Made by a program: the position numbers and the translations under genes. From NCBI GenBank assembly GCA_028288365.1, contig JAQBNU010000093.1, positions 1-64,000 of the forward strand: a stretch of DNA of 64,000 bases. The letters are read 5' to 3'. This stretch comes from Chitinophagaceae bacterium. GTDB taxonomy: Bacteria > Bacteroidota > Bacteroidia > Cytophagales > Cytophagaceae. Below are positions 50,825 through 60,501 of this stretch, piece by piece (the first letter of the stretch is position 1; every line of letters starts with the position of its first letter). The notes below the pieces were generated by a model, which ran no database searches, was not told the DNA's origin, and worked only from the letters and a program-made list of their open reading frames with translations.

Positions 50825-52930
50825 TTATTGTGCTTTCACAATCCGTGTGGTGCTTACATTTCCTCCCGAAATTGTTTTCAAGGTATAGATGCCGGGGTGC
50901 AGTTCGTTGCCTAGTTCCACTGTTGTGCCGTGTGCATGTCCTTCGGAACTATAAATGGGTGTACCTTTATCGTCAAACAATTGAAGGCTGATGTTGTCTG
51001 TGCCTTCTACCGTGACATGTGTGGTGGATACAAATGGATTTGGATAAGCCAATGTCTGAGCGATTGGTGCCGCGTTATCATCGCTTGTTCTTGCTGCGCC
51101 GAATACGGTTACCGCTAAGCTATATTGTTTCCACAAACCCGTAGTCGGATCTGTATAACCCACCGATACTGTACCGATACCTACCTGATTGAAGTTGAAA
51201 GAAGCCTGGTTACCATTTGTTGTCATGCTGGAGATAGGAAGTGTAGACCACCAAGAGTAACTGGCACCGGGAAGGTATTCAGCAAAGTAAGTAGATGTAT
51301 GATTCGTCGTTGCAGAAGTAGGTCCGTTGATTTCTACACTAATGGCTGTTGAGAAACCAGATGTGGTATTGTTGATATCGGTAGCCGTAGTCAGGAAGTA
51401 TACTTCTGTACTGTTTAAGTTCACCGCTGTAAGTGTCGCTGTCCATGTAGTGCCTGTTGCTTTGACAGCACCAAGAAACGATAAGGCATTTTGAACCAGT
51501 GTACCATTTCTTGTCGCTCTGTCGCTTAAGAAAATTTCTACGGTGTCATTCGCCACTGTACCTGTACCGGTGATCACGAAATTATTTCCTACACGTTTGG
51601 CGGATGTAATGGAAGGAGCAGTCTTTGCCGTAGCATAGATTCCTGTTCTTCCGCCGTACACATCCGCATGGTTGTATTCAATGACGTTGCGTGAAATTTT
51701 ATTGTTCAACAGGTTGCCTGCATAAACACCCACTCTAAAGTTTTCATAGATCGTATTATTGACCAAGGTATTGTTTGTAGAGGTGATCAGGTAAATGCCG
51801 TTGCCGCCGTTGTTGTGAATGGTGTTGCCACTCACTAAAGCATTCGTTACACTGGTTAGAGACAACGCTCCATGTCCACTGAATCCATTAGGATCGTTGA
51901 CGATGGTATTGTTTTGCACGGTCAGTGTTCCGTATTGGAAAGAAGAAGTGGTAGATTGTAGTTCAATGCTTCCTCCGCTGACGGTGTTTCCTGTTACAGC
52001 ATAAGAAAGTCCGTTTTGTAAAGAGATCCCATTGAAGATCCCATTGTCGCCGGTGATTTGGTTAGACACGATGCGGAAGTAGTAGCCGTATTGTACACTG
52101 ATGTCCCAACCTACATTGTTAGAGAAATTATTAGACAGTACTTGTACATCTATATTTGTTGTTCCAACAAAGGTGATCCCTGCACCTTTACTGCCGTTGA
52201 TGGTGTTGTGTTGAATGAGTGCACCGCTACCGTTCTCCAGGTTGATGGCGGATCCCGGTGTATTGTTGAATGTGTTAGGGTCAGCATTACCAGGCCCTCC
52301 AATGGTATTGCCTCCTCCGCTCAGGTTGATTCCTGTACCGTTGAAGCTGTTGCCTGTAATCACATTTCCTGTACTGATACCGGCGAATGCAGATGCTCCC
52401 GTATTGGTGGTAGTGAAGACGTTTCCTCTAATGGTATTGCCACCACTACTTACCGGACGTACATCTATTCCTCCTTGGTTATTTTCGAAACTGTTGTTGA
52501 GTACCGTAATAGAACCGGTGTTCAGTACGATGCTGAATACAAAAGTTCTGAACGTGATCAACGATACACTTGAATTGGCGGAACCACTGCTAAAGGTTAA
52601 TCCTGTAGTGGCAGCACCTGGGCCATTGATAACAGGAGCCAGCAAAACGGTTTTGCCATTCTGCGCTGCATCTGTTTTAAGATCCACCGGTGCTGTAAAG
52701 TTCGGCAGGGCAGTAGGCACATTGATAATGCGTTCGCTACCCGATGTGCCCGGAATGTTGATGAGGATGGTACTGAATGAAACGTTGGCGTTTGCATCGT
52801 TGATCGCCTGACGCAAAGATCCTGCACCGCTGTCATTGGTGTTGGTGACGTTGATGGTTTCTGCAAACGAATGAGCAGACAATCCTGTTGCTATGAGAGC
52901 AACTAAAAGGGAGCGTGTAAATTTAAACAT
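50825..52930 (-). CDS. Secreted right-handed beta-helix T9SS protein
   Basis: A 701-residue protein with signal peptide (ending LSAHSFAETI), a long run of parallel beta-helix turns marked by repeated NTI/GN motifs (for example VLNNSFENNQGGIDVRP, ISGNTIHNNGGNGIYLIT-like), an Ig-like domain (about 465-545) and a C-terminal T9SS type A sorting domain (IAQTLAYPNPFVSTTHVTV to STTRIVKAQ). The start has NTNDSGAGSLRQAINDANAN, a motif typical of such beta-helix adhesins or polysaccharide-binding proteins. No lyase residues could be identified. Confidence 0.9.
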   Translation of the reverse strand: MFKFTRSLLVALIATGLSAHSFAETINVTNTNDSGAGSLRQAINDANANVSFSTILINIPGTSGSERIINVPTALPNFTAPVDLKTDAAQNGKTVLLAPVINGPGAATTGLTFSSGSANSSVSLITFRTFVFSIVLNTGSITVLNNSFENNQGGIDVRPVSSGGNTIRGNVFTTTNTGASAFAGISTGNVITGNSFNGTGINLSGGGNTIGGPGNADPNTFNNTPGSAINLENGSGALIQHNTINGSKGAGITFVGTTNIDVQVLSNNFSNNVGWDISVQYGYYFRIVSNQITGDNGIFNGISLQNGLSYAVTGNTVSGGSIELQSTTSSFQYGTLTVQNNTIVNDPNGFSGHGALSLTSVTNALVSGNTIHNNGGNGIYLITSTNNTLVNNTIYENFRVGVYAGNLLNNKISRNVIEYNHADVYGGRTGIYATAKTAPSITSAKRVGNNFVITGTGTVANDTVEIFLSDRATRNGTLVQNALSFLGAVKATGTTWTATLTAVNLNSTEVYFLTTATDINNTTSGFSTAISVEINGPTSATTNHTSTYFAEYLPGASYSWWSTLPISSMTTNGNQASFNFNQVGIGTVSVGYTDPTTGLWKQYSLAVTVFGAARTSDDNAAPIAQTLAYPNPFVSTTHVTVEGTDNISLQLFDDKGTPIYSSEGHAHGTTVELGNELHPGIYTLKTISGGNVSTTRIVKAQ

Positions 52931-53594
52931 AGTTGTATGGGTTTGGTTGAAAAAGATAATTACGCCTGGAAAGAAATTGTAAAAATGCTCGTACTGCTCC
53001 TGGAAATCGTACCACTGTTTGAACTGTAGTATGATCTCTCCCCGATAAAACGAATATAGAGGAGCGAATGAATTAGACCTAGAAGTTTTGAGCTAACGGT
53101 GTAGATTAATGAGTTAACGGAAAGGTACGCGATCGCTGCAATGTGCAATCACTTCATAAAGTGGTGGTGTGATGACACGGTTTCTGTTGAACAACTTTTT
53201 TCTTTTGCCCGTGAAAAATTTCGCTTGTGCAGAAACTTGTATAACATTTCGTATTAAGTTCAGCATAACCGATTCGTTTAGTTGTCGGAAAAAAAGTAAG
53301 TAGTCAACACCGATTTCTTTTTTGTTTTATTTAATACAATACTGATGCGTCTTACGATTCGGATGCTTGTATTGAGAAATGAAGTGCGATGTGTTGATAT
53401 CATAACGCTACTGTTTTAAAAAGGTACTAGAAGTCTCGTAGGTGAAGATAGGAAAGATTTTATTTCTACAAAAAAAATAAACGAAACGTACCACTCGGAT
53501 GATGTAAGTATTCCTGTTGTGACGCATAAATAATGATAGCGGGAGCGTCGTAATCTGTGCACTATATCTGGCGCTTCCTGAATAGACTGAAGGT
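52931..53594. other. 664-base noncoding gap
   Basis: Between the start of the beta-helix gene and the end of the YetF-like gene, both minus strand. I see no convincing gene, RNA or repeat family member. Short frames on the minus strand here have no protein-like composition. It presumably holds the promoter of the beta-helix gene. Confidence 0.5.
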
Positions 53595-54107
53595 CTAGGA
53601 CAAAAGTTTTTTCCTGCGTTTGCGTGGTCGGTTGCTTCGCTTTTTAAAATTATCTGATATAACACTGATATTACCATCTGTCTCCAGTATAGCAAGATCC
53701 ACTTCTTTAATGGCATCGGTACCGTGTTCATGAACTGTTTCCAGCAATTCATTAATAGAGATATGAGCCTTGCGTAAATTTTCTTCATTGACTTCTCCCT
53801 TATAAATCAGAATCATCGCATGACCGGTAATGAAGTTGAGAAGTCCGGGAAAACGGTAAGTTAATGTGCGTAATATAAAATTCAAAAGAAACAAAGTAGA
53901 AGCCGCTACCAAGCCTCCTGCTAATGTTGTATCAGGACCGACCATCGCATTTTGAACAGCATTGCTGATGAGCAATACAAACACCAGGTCGACGATAGAT
54001 AGTTGAGCAAATTCTCTTTTGCCAAATAAACGTATAGCGGCTACAATAAAAACATAGACTGCGGCAGAACTAATGACAATAGGCAGGTAGTGATGAATGT
54101 ATTCCAT
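53595..54107 (-). CDS. DUF421 (YetF-like) membrane protein
   Basis: A 170-residue protein with three membrane segments in the first 90 residues and a cytoplasmic C-terminal domain. Family motifs are RLFGKREFAQLSIVDLVFVL, ISNAVQNAMVGPDTTLAGGL and, in the soluble part, LIYKGEVNEENLRKAHIS. The last 20 residues are strongly basic (NRPRKRRKK). Members are inner-membrane proteins of uncertain function, linked in Bacillus to spore germination and membrane lipids. It stands alone. Confidence 0.92.
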   Translation of the reverse strand: MEYIHHYLPIVISSAAVYVFIVAAIRLFGKREFAQLSIVDLVFVLLISNAVQNAMVGPDTTLAGGLVAASTLFLLNFILRTLTYRFPGLLNFITGHAMILIYKGEVNEENLRKAHISINELLETVHEHGTDAIKEVDLAILETDGNISVISDNFKKRSNRPRKRRKKLLS

Positions 54108-54415
54108 ATTTATAAAATGAACAGATCACGGAAGATAGGAACTTGATTTGGTTCCTGCAAACGGAAGGCATGTATTGTAGCAAAAGATCCCGACTGGGGT
54201 AAGTCTGGTTAATAATACCACATCCTTGTGAAATTATTACCCAGTTTAATGGGGAACAATTCGTTCGAAAAGAAGTCCCATGATTCATTTTGAGGAAATA
54301 GTAATCATTTTGTGTACAGATCAATTGATCACACCTTTGTTTTTTTTCTGGCGCAACAATTGACATGGTGTGGAGGTAATCTTTAAAATTTTTAAAAACA
54401 TTTAACTTTAGAAAA
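54108..54415. other. 308-base divergent intergenic gap
   Basis: Between the divergent YetF-like and lipoprotein genes. It must hold both promoters. A candidate TAACTTTA sequence lies 54402-54409, one base from the TAnnTTTG pattern, but it is too close to the ATG at 54416 to be convincing. Nothing else stands out. Confidence 0.35.
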
Positions 54416-55081
54416 ATGAAAAAAATAGTTTTGATGTTGAGCTGCGCTGCCATGATCAGCTTTGTAGCTTGCGAGAAAAAAGGTGATGAAGCAAAAGTAT
54501 CACAAAAAGAATTGCGTGATTATGTAGATTCAGTGAAAAAGAACGAAGCGGAATACAACGACGAGCACTGGATGAAAGTAGAAGAAGGATATCAGCTAAG
54601 ACTTGTGAAAGCAGAAGCAGCTACGATGCATGATGAAGAAGAAAAGAAAAAAGTAGAAGCGTCTAAAGAAGAATTCAATACCTACAAAGAGAAATACCAC
54701 GACGAAGCTCAGAAGAAAAAGGACGAAGAGGTATTTGCTAAAAAGCAAGCATTCAGAGATGCTTTATTTGGTGAAGGAAAAATTGGTGCTGACATCAGTT
54801 TCTCTTGGGTCACTGCTGCTAACATCAAAGACGTATACGTCAACTTTGTAAACGTAGTAGATAAAAACAAAGACACCTACAGCAGAGAAGACTGGGATGA
54901 AGTGAAAGTATTGTACGAAGCATTGGATACAAGAAAAAACGAAGTTGAAAAAGAGCTTTCATCTAAAGACAACATGACCATTGCAAAAGAAAAAGTGAGA
55001 TTCGTAGCCATCAAAGCGGTTAACAGACCAATGTCTAAAGTGGAAGAAAATCACGAAGCAAAAGAGATGGATAAAAAATAA
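54416..55081 (+). CDS. Helical lipoprotein, possibly DUF6565
   Basis: A 221-residue protein with lipobox MISFVACEKK, so a probable lipoprotein. The mature part is almost wholly charged helix (ELRDYVDSVKKNEAEYNDEH, EEEKKKVEASKEEFNTYKEK), with two similar halves each containing a YxDEHW/YSREDWDE motif, suggesting an internal duplication of a small helical domain. This resembles the DUF6565 lipoproteins of Bacteroidota, though I am not certain. Function unknown. Followed by a terminator. Confidence 0.82.
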   Translation: MKKIVLMLSCAAMISFVACEKKGDEAKVSQKELRDYVDSVKKNEAEYNDEHWMKVEEGYQLRLVKAEAATMHDEEEKKKVEASKEEFNTYKEKYHDEAQKKKDEEVFAKKQAFRDALFGEGKIGADISFSWVTAANIKDVYVNFVNVVDKNKDTYSREDWDEVKVLYEALDTRKNEVEKELSSKDNMTIAKEKVRFVAIKAVNRPMSKVEENHEAKEMDKK

Positions 55082-55096
55082 ATCTTCCTCATCCAG

Positions 55097-55129
55097 AAAA
55101 GACAGCTCCCCACGGGCTGTCTTTTTTTT
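55097..55129 (+). terminator. Rho-independent terminator of the helical lipoprotein gene
   Basis: AAAAGACAGC (55097-55106) pairs with GCTGTCTTTT (55116-55125) and is followed by more T residues. Confidence 0.85.
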
Positions 55130-55152
55130 ATCTCTTAACTACACTTTACTCT

Positions 55153-55692
55153 ATGCGTTACTTATTTTATAGCCTGGCCATTTTATTGACTTGTTGTACT
55201 ACTTCTAAAAATAGTGACAGCAAAGTACAAGCCGATAAGGCCAATGAAGAGCGCGCCATGGAATATACCTTAGACGAACCTTCTGCCGAATTTTTGGTAA
55301 AGATTGCAGACGGCCGTCTGATGGGAATCAGGGAAGGAGAAGCCGCTGTGAAAAAAGGAACGACAACAGCTATCAAAGACTACGGAAGATTAATGGTCAA
55401 CGATCAAAAGCGCTTGCTAGTCATCATGGAAACATTGGCATTACATAAAAAAATTCAGTTGCCTCAAAAAATCAGCAGTGATAAACAAGATGGCCTCAAA
55501 GACTTGCTGAATAAAAAAGGAAAAGACTTTGACGAGAAGTTTATCCACATGATGCGCATTGATCATGAAAGAGACATTCGTTTGTTTACGGATGGACAAA
55601 CAGTGAAGGACGATGAGATCAGGGCTTTTGCCGTGAAGTATTTGCCTTTGATCCAATCTCATTTGAAAAAGTTGAACGAGTTAGATAAGTAG
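55153..55692 (+). CDS. DUF4142 lipoprotein
   Basis: A 179-residue protein with a lipobox (LAILLTCCTTS) and a DUF4142 ferritin-like four-helix domain: FLVKIADGRLMGIREGEAAV, YGRLMVNDQKRLLVIME and FIHMMRIDHERDIRLFTDG. DUF4142 proteins are periplasmic or envelope-associated; catalytic role unknown, although the MMxxDHxxxI motif could bind metal. It lies 71 bases downstream of the helical lipoprotein, separated by a terminator, so it is probably an independent unit. Confidence 0.9.
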   Translation: MRYLFYSLAILLTCCTTSKNSDSKVQADKANEERAMEYTLDEPSAEFLVKIADGRLMGIREGEAAVKKGTTTAIKDYGRLMVNDQKRLLVIMETLALHKKIQLPQKISSDKQDGLKDLLNKKGKDFDEKFIHMMRIDHERDIRLFTDGQTVKDDEIRAFAVKYLPLIQSHLKKLNELDK

Positions 55693-55752
55693 TTTTAGTT
55701 TATAAGATAATTTTTTTTGTCATTGGTTTGTGAAGGTGGATTTTTATAAGTT

Positions 55753-55875
55753 GGGCGTTTCCCTGCGTTAGGGCTTTCGCCACTCGTTTTTTTTCTTTGG
55801 ATCCAACCATTTTCATTACGCGACAATAAAACCAAAGAAAAAAGAACTCAAACAATGGCTCAATCCCTAACGCAA
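55753..55875. repeat. Repeat family C, inverted copy with internal hairpin
   Basis: GGGCGTTTCCCTGCGTTAGG plus GCTTTCGC at the left and GCTCAATCCCTAACGCAATG at the right are the family C ends. The centre carries a separate inverted repeat, TTCTTTGG (about 55793) against CCAAAGAA (about 55832). It lies beside the DUF1801 gene's 3' end and overlaps its last codons. Confidence 0.75.
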
Positions 55876-56211
55876 TGCAATAGCTAATTCAAAAATATGA
55901 TGAAGTGTTTTGATCGGTAAATCTTTTTTTGAATCAATGTAAAAGATTTTCATTCGGGCTCTTTTATCCTGTATGAGCAAAGGATGTGTGAGTTTGTTTC
56001 CATCTACCATACCGATATAAGGTTGCTTTGTTTTTTTATCGGTCCATAAATAGCAAAACATTTTTCCTTTGTAATAAAAAAATGGCATCCTGTATTTCCA
56101 GGCTTCGGTTATTTCCACGTCAGTATCTAAAATGTATTTGCGCAAGGCGAGCAAACAACTTTTCGTTTGTTCTTCCTGTTGTTTGTAAAAATCATCCAGC
56201 GCTTTTAACAT
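55867..56211 (-). CDS. DUF1801 family protein
   Basis: A 114-residue soluble protein with the YdhG/DUF1801 pattern: VEITEAWKYRMPFFYYKGKMFCYLW, then KKTKQPYIGMVDG and a C-terminal ARMKIFYIDSKKDLP. The fold is a small alpha/beta protein of unknown function. It starts three bases after the M1 peptidase stop on the same strand and is probably co-transcribed. Its last codons run into a family C repeat. Confidence 0.88.
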   Translation of the reverse strand: MLKALDDFYKQQEEQTKSCLLALRKYILDTDVEITEAWKYRMPFFYYKGKMFCYLWTDKKTKQPYIGMVDGNKLTHPLLIQDKRARMKIFYIDSKKDLPIKTLHHIFELAIALR

Positions 56212-56214
56212 GGT

Positions 56215-58158
56215 TTACTCTTTTATAAAACGCAACTGGCGTTTTCCGTTTTGCAAAACAATCAGGTATAGCCCTGCGGGTGTGGCTTCCAGATTCATGG
56301 TATAGTTTTTCCCTTCCAGTAAAAAGAAAGAGAGTTGTACACCTTCTGCATTGTATAACCTTGCGGTGTCAAAGTGATTTTGTGGAACGTTCAAGGTAAT
56401 AGATTGAGTTGCAGGATTGGGAAATAATGTAATGCCTTCTGCCGTTTGTTCATTCGCGATGGCCGTGACGAAGGAAGGATCGTTGGTGATATGATCTACT
56501 GTATTGATCAGCCATTGATTGGGATCGATGGTGAGTGCTGTTACCGTTCCTTGTACCGCAGGAAAGACAATTTGTTGAGAGGCTTGATGGATAAAAATGG
56601 TGATCAATGTATCGCTTGCTCCACTTCTGGTAAGAAGACATTCCACTGATGTGACATACAGGGGCGTCACCGCCGGATCAGATCCACTTTGATCCAGTTG
56701 CAAATAGAAATTTCCCTGAGGAATAATATGATTCCAGGTCGCGGAAAATATAGGATAGCCCGAACCAAAATACCATTGGTTAAAGAAGGTACTAAAATCT
56801 TTACCGGTTGTCGTTTCCATGACGTGCTGAAAATCCGCCTGAGTAGCGGTACGAAGTTTATAAGTTTGCTGGTAATTTTTCATGCCTTGAAAAAAAAGTG
56901 TATCGTCATTGATTTCATGACGCATCATGTGCAACAGCAGTCCTCCTTTTTTATAGGTAAGTCTGGAATCAAAGATGCGATTCGAACTTGTCGTATCGTC
57001 TACGTATACACTACCGCTTGGATAGGATAGCGCTTCGTTGTTGGCTTCCTGCAACCAATAGTCTGCATCGGCCTGCACATCGGTTTGATGGTAGATGTAT
57101 TCGCAATAGGAAGCGAAGCCTTCGTTGAGCCAGATGTCTTTCCACGTGGCACACGTGACCTGGTCTCCGAACCATTGGTGCGCCAATTCATGACAGGTGA
57201 CCTGGGAAGAAAATTCATTCAATGTCGTCATGGTCTGGTGTTCCATGCCGCCACCAATGGGTGCTGTGCAGTGTCCGTATTTTTCTTCGTGGAAAGGGTA
57301 CAATCCAAATCTGGAAGAATAGACTTCTATCATAGTCGGTACTTTATCTATTTCCGTTTGCCACAAGGACATGGCTGCTGGATTTGCGTAGACATAACTC
57401 ACAATCGGTATAGGCTGTGGTGCACCGACGGGGTTGGCGTAAATAGTATAGTCAGTGAATTGTGCGACGGTAAAGGAAATCAAATAGTAGGCAATGGGAT
57501 AAGTAGATTTCCATTCGTAACGATTTTTATTGTTAGGCAGCGCTGTGGTGTTTTTTAACAGGCCGTTTGAACCTACTTTGTTTTCGCTGGAAGTCGTTAC
57601 CCATACTTCTACAGAGTCTGCTTTGTCGGTGAGTATTTGTTTGACTGGAAACCAATGGTAAGCACTATAAGGTTCACTGAGTGTCCAGGTTACGCCATCG
57701 TTTCCAAAGGGTTCTGTTCCGTTGAACATACCGGCAGCGGGTGTGCCGTGGTAGTATACAAGTGCCGTGATGGTTGCTCCGTTCGCAAGAGGAGAGGCAA
57801 TTGATACGGTAACAAAAGAATCGCTGCGTGTATAACTCGACAAATCATTATTGAAGCGAAGAGAGTCGATGGTGATGTTGCTGTTCAATTCAAATACAAA
57901 AGAGGAAAGCGGACCATTGGTTACCGTTGCCGCTATCGTTCCGTTGCCTGTAATATCAGCGGTGGTGCGTTCTGCCGCAACATCTATTTTGTAATAGTTT
58001 ACATCGTACTGATCCATCAGGTGAAGGATTTCAGGAGAAGCACTGGTACGCAGTTGGAGGTGATTTTTATAAGCAGCGATTTTTGAACAAGAGACTTGCG
58101 CTTGAAGAGCTTGCCACATTAGAATGGTAAAAAAGAGAAAGTAAAACAATTGCTTCAT
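56215..58158 (-). CDS. Secreted M1-family zinc metallopeptidase, T9SS cargo
   Basis: A 647-residue aminopeptidase-like enzyme. Signal peptide to about residue 20; M1 N-terminal beta-domain to about 250; catalytic domain with exopeptidase-type motif GGMEHQTMT (303-311) and zinc site HELAHQW (323-329) plus Glu346 in WLNEGFASY, the HExxH-18-E pattern. The C-terminal 75 residues are a T9SS type A sorting domain (TLFPNPATQSITLNV to RQLRFIKE), so the enzyme is sent to the outer surface. GAMEN is here GGMEH, a known variation. Followed by the DUF1801 gene. Confidence 0.95.
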   Translation of the reverse strand: MKQLFYFLFFTILMWQALQAQVSCSKIAAYKNHLQLRTSASPEILHLMDQYDVNYYKIDVAAERTTADITGNGTIAATVTNGPLSSFVFELNSNITIDSLRFNNDLSSYTRSDSFVTVSIASPLANGATITALVYYHGTPAAGMFNGTEPFGNDGVTWTLSEPYSAYHWFPVKQILTDKADSVEVWVTTSSENKVGSNGLLKNTTALPNNKNRYEWKSTYPIAYYLISFTVAQFTDYTIYANPVGAPQPIPIVSYVYANPAAMSLWQTEIDKVPTMIEVYSSRFGLYPFHEEKYGHCTAPIGGGMEHQTMTTLNEFSSQVTCHELAHQWFGDQVTCATWKDIWLNEGFASYCEYIYHQTDVQADADYWLQEANNEALSYPSGSVYVDDTTSSNRIFDSRLTYKKGGLLLHMMRHEINDDTLFFQGMKNYQQTYKLRTATQADFQHVMETTTGKDFSTFFNQWYFGSGYPIFSATWNHIIPQGNFYLQLDQSGSDPAVTPLYVTSVECLLTRSGASDTLITIFIHQASQQIVFPAVQGTVTALTIDPNQWLINTVDHITNDPSFVTAIANEQTAEGITLFPNPATQSITLNVPQNHFDTARLYNAEGVQLSFFLLEGKNYTMNLEATPAGLYLIVLQNGKRQLRFIKE

Positions 58159-58171
58159 GACTAGGAATGGA

Positions 58172-58536
58172 TTAATTGTTGAGAGACATTTTCATGTACT
58201 TTTTCAATGAGGCATTAAGATCTGACTTCTCGTAAAGTTTGAAATGATGTGCATAGGTGGTATTGCTGACTTTCCCTGTTTTAAAAAAACGGTCGGATCA
58301 TCGTGAAGCTTGTTTAACCTCAGCACACCGCCGATGAATGTTTTTCCAAATTGATAGATGTAAGCATATCGTTTCTCTGCTCCAAAGGCAATAGTCGTTT
58401 GGGTGGTTTCAATACCTGCTGCACCGATGGAAAGGTAGTAGGTGTAGAAATGCTCGAATAGTTCTACCGCCACAGGAGACTTCTCCTTTAGAAAAGAGGC
58501 GATGTCTTTTGGAAATGTAGTAGAGGTCATAAACAA
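58172..58536 (-). pseudogene. Small gene with a one-base frameshift in an A7/T7 run
   Basis: The minus-strand frame from 58536 runs to KLHDDPTVFLKQGKSAIPPM and stops early at 58204-58206. Restoring one T in the T7 run at 58283-58289 continues the frame as DDPTVFFKTGKVSNTTYAHH, then FKLYEKSDLNASLKKYMKMS and a stop at 58172-58174, which has the look of a genuine C-terminal helix ending in basic residues. The product (about 121 residues) resembles DUF5655/DUF1801-like small proteins, with low certainty. Cause: mutation, phase variation, or a sequencing error. Confidence 0.65.
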
Positions 58537-58622
58537 GAGTATTCACCATAAATAAATATAAGAATATTTGGATGGACTCTAATCAACAATAGTACAAAAA
58601 CAATCTTTGCTTAATAACCGTC

Positions 58623-58748
58623 TGTCTAGCCCCTAAATCCTCCCCTAAAGGGGACTTGAGCAAGCGAGTATTGAGGTTTGATTCCTCTGTACTCACACTC
58701 CATACTCTGTACTACAAAGTCCCCTTTAGGGGATTTAGGGGCTAGACA
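58623..58748. repeat. Repeat family A, complete copy 4
   Basis: Inverted repeats TGTCTAGCCCCTAAATCC plus TCCCCTAAAGGGGACTT and the reverse complement AAGTCCCCTTTAGGGGATTT with AGGGGCTAGACA. The left arm has a 3-base insertion (TCC) relative to the others. It lies between the divergent frameshifted gene and the ABC-F gene, in the 324-base gap 58537-58860. Confidence 0.85.
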
Positions 58749-58860
58749 ATCAAAATATCAATCCAGTTATTTTTTGTCCTGTTTATTTCCTCAATAATTT
58801 GTTTTTCACGAATGGTTGTACAAGTTTTGTAATTGAATTTCATCCAATCACACCAAATTT

Positions 58861-60501
58861 ATGATTTCAGTAGACGGTATCGGGAAAGCATTCAGCGGAG
58901 CTACATTGTTCAGTGACATTTCATTTAACATCAACGAAAAAGACAGGATCGCTTTGATGGGAAAAAATGGTGCGGGTAAATCCACCTTGTTGAAAATCAT
59001 TGCCGGTGCAGAAAAACCAACCAGTGGAAAAATATCTGCGCCTGCAGACGCCGTCATCGCTTACCTGCCGCAACATTTGTTGACCAGCGACAATAGTACG
59101 GTGTTTGAAGAAACATCCAAAGCCTTTTCAAAAGTGTTGGGCATGAAAGCGGAGATGGAAAAACTGAATCATGAATTGGAGACAAGAACCGATTACGAAT
59201 CGGAAGATTACATGAAGCTGATTGAGAAGGTATCAGAGTTGGGTGAAAAATATTATTCCATTGAAGAAATTAATTTTGATGATAAAATAGAAAAGGCACT
59301 ATTTGGTTTGGGTTTTGTACGAGAAGACTTCACGCGCATGACTGGTGAATTCAGTGGTGGCTGGAGGATGCGTATAGAACTCGCGAAAATATTATTGCAG
59401 GATCCTGATTTGATTTTATTAGATGAACCGACCAACCACCTCGACATTGAATCCATTCAGTGGCTGGAAGATTTTTTAACGAACAGTGCCAAAGCCGTGA
59501 TGGTCATTTCTCACGACAGGGCTTTTGTAGATGCCATTACCAATCGTACGATAGAAGTAACGATGGGTCGCATTTACGATTACAAAGTAAATTATACACA
59601 GTACTTACAATTGCGCAAAGAGCGTCGCGAACACCAACAGAAAGCGGTAGACGAACAGCAACGTATGATTGCCGATAACATGGAATTCATCGAGCGTTTC
59701 AAAGGAACGTATTCTAAAACCTTACAAGTGCAGTCGCGTGTAAAGATGTTGGAAAAATTGGAAATACTGGAAGTGGATGAAATCGATACGTCTTCTTTGA
59801 ATTTGAAATTTCCTCCGGCACCACGTTCAGGAAATTATCCGGTGATCGTAGAAGAGTTGACAAAAAAATATGGAGAACATGTGGTATTTGCCAACGCTTC
59901 ATTGACCATTGAAAGAGGAGAGAAGATTGCATTGGTAGGTAAAAATGGTGAAGGGAAATCAACGTTGGTAAAGGCCATCATGAATGAAATCGATTACGAA
60001 GGCAAAGTACAGCTGGGACATAATGCCATGATCGGTTATTTCTCACAGGACCAGGCCGCCATGCTGGACGGAGAGTTGACAGTTTTTGATACCATTGATC
60101 ACATTGCTGTCGGAGATGTGCGTACGAAGATCAAAGATATTTTAGGTGCCTTTATGTTTGGTGGAGAAATATCCGGAAGAAAAGTAAAAGTATTGTCAGG
60201 AGGAGAGAAAACCCGTCTGGCCATGATCAAGTTGTTGCTGGAACCGGTGAACTTATTGATTCTCGATGAACCGACCAATCACCTGGACATTAAAACAAAA
60301 GACATCTTGAAGGAAGCGCTGCAAGCCTTTGACGGTACGTTGATTCTGGTGTCTCACGACAGAGATTTTTTAGATGGCCTTGCTACCAAAGTATATGAGT
60401 TTGGTAACAAACGCATCAAAGAACATTTGTACGACATCAACGGCTTTTTGAAAAACAAGAAGATGGAGAACTTGAGAGAGATAGAACGGAAAGGAAAATA
60501 G
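58861..60501 (+). CDS. ABC-F family ATPase
   Basis: A 546-residue cytosolic protein with two ABC domains and no membrane segment. First domain: GKNGAGKSTLLKI, signature FSGGWRMR, Walker B LLDEPTNHLDIESIQWLEDF. Second: VGKNGEGKSTLVK, signature LSGGEKTR, LILDEPTNHLDIKTKDIL. The linker between them is a charged helix with RKERREHQQKAVDEQQ, as in the P-site tRNA interaction motif of ABC-F proteins (EttA/Uup/YbiT). It probably acts on the ribosome E-site. Ends before a strong terminator. Confidence 0.95.
   Translation: MISVDGIGKAFSGATLFSDISFNINEKDRIALMGKNGAGKSTLLKIIAGAEKPTSGKISAPADAVIAYLPQHLLTSDNSTVFEETSKAFSKVLGMKAEMEKLNHELETRTDYESEDYMKLIEKVSELGEKYYSIEEINFDDKIEKALFGLGFVREDFTRMTGEFSGGWRMRIELAKILLQDPDLILLDEPTNHLDIESIQWLEDFLTNSAKAVMVISHDRAFVDAITNRTIEVTMGRIYDYKVNYTQYLQLRKERREHQQKAVDEQQRMIADNMEFIERFKGTYSKTLQVQSRVKMLEKLEILEVDEIDTSSLNLKFPPAPRSGNYPVIVEELTKKYGEHVVFANASLTIERGEKIALVGKNGEGKSTLVKAIMNEIDYEGKVQLGHNAMIGYFSQDQAAMLDGELTVFDTIDHIAVGDVRTKIKDILGAFMFGGEISGRKVKVLSGGEKTRLAMIKLLLEPVNLLILDEPTNHLDIKTKDILKEALQAFDGTLILVSHDRDFLDGLATKVYEFGNKRIKEHLYDINGFLKNKKMENLREIERKGK

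Noticed and set aside
53408-53788. A 126-codon minus-strand frame overlapping the YetF-like gene in another frame
   Set aside because: It runs through the C-terminal coding region of the YetF-like gene and the following noncoding DNA; composition is not protein-like.
19342-58748. Family A repeats considered as a CRISPR array
   Set aside because: The repeats are few, spread over 40 kb, inverted in pairs and not regularly spaced; no cas genes are present.
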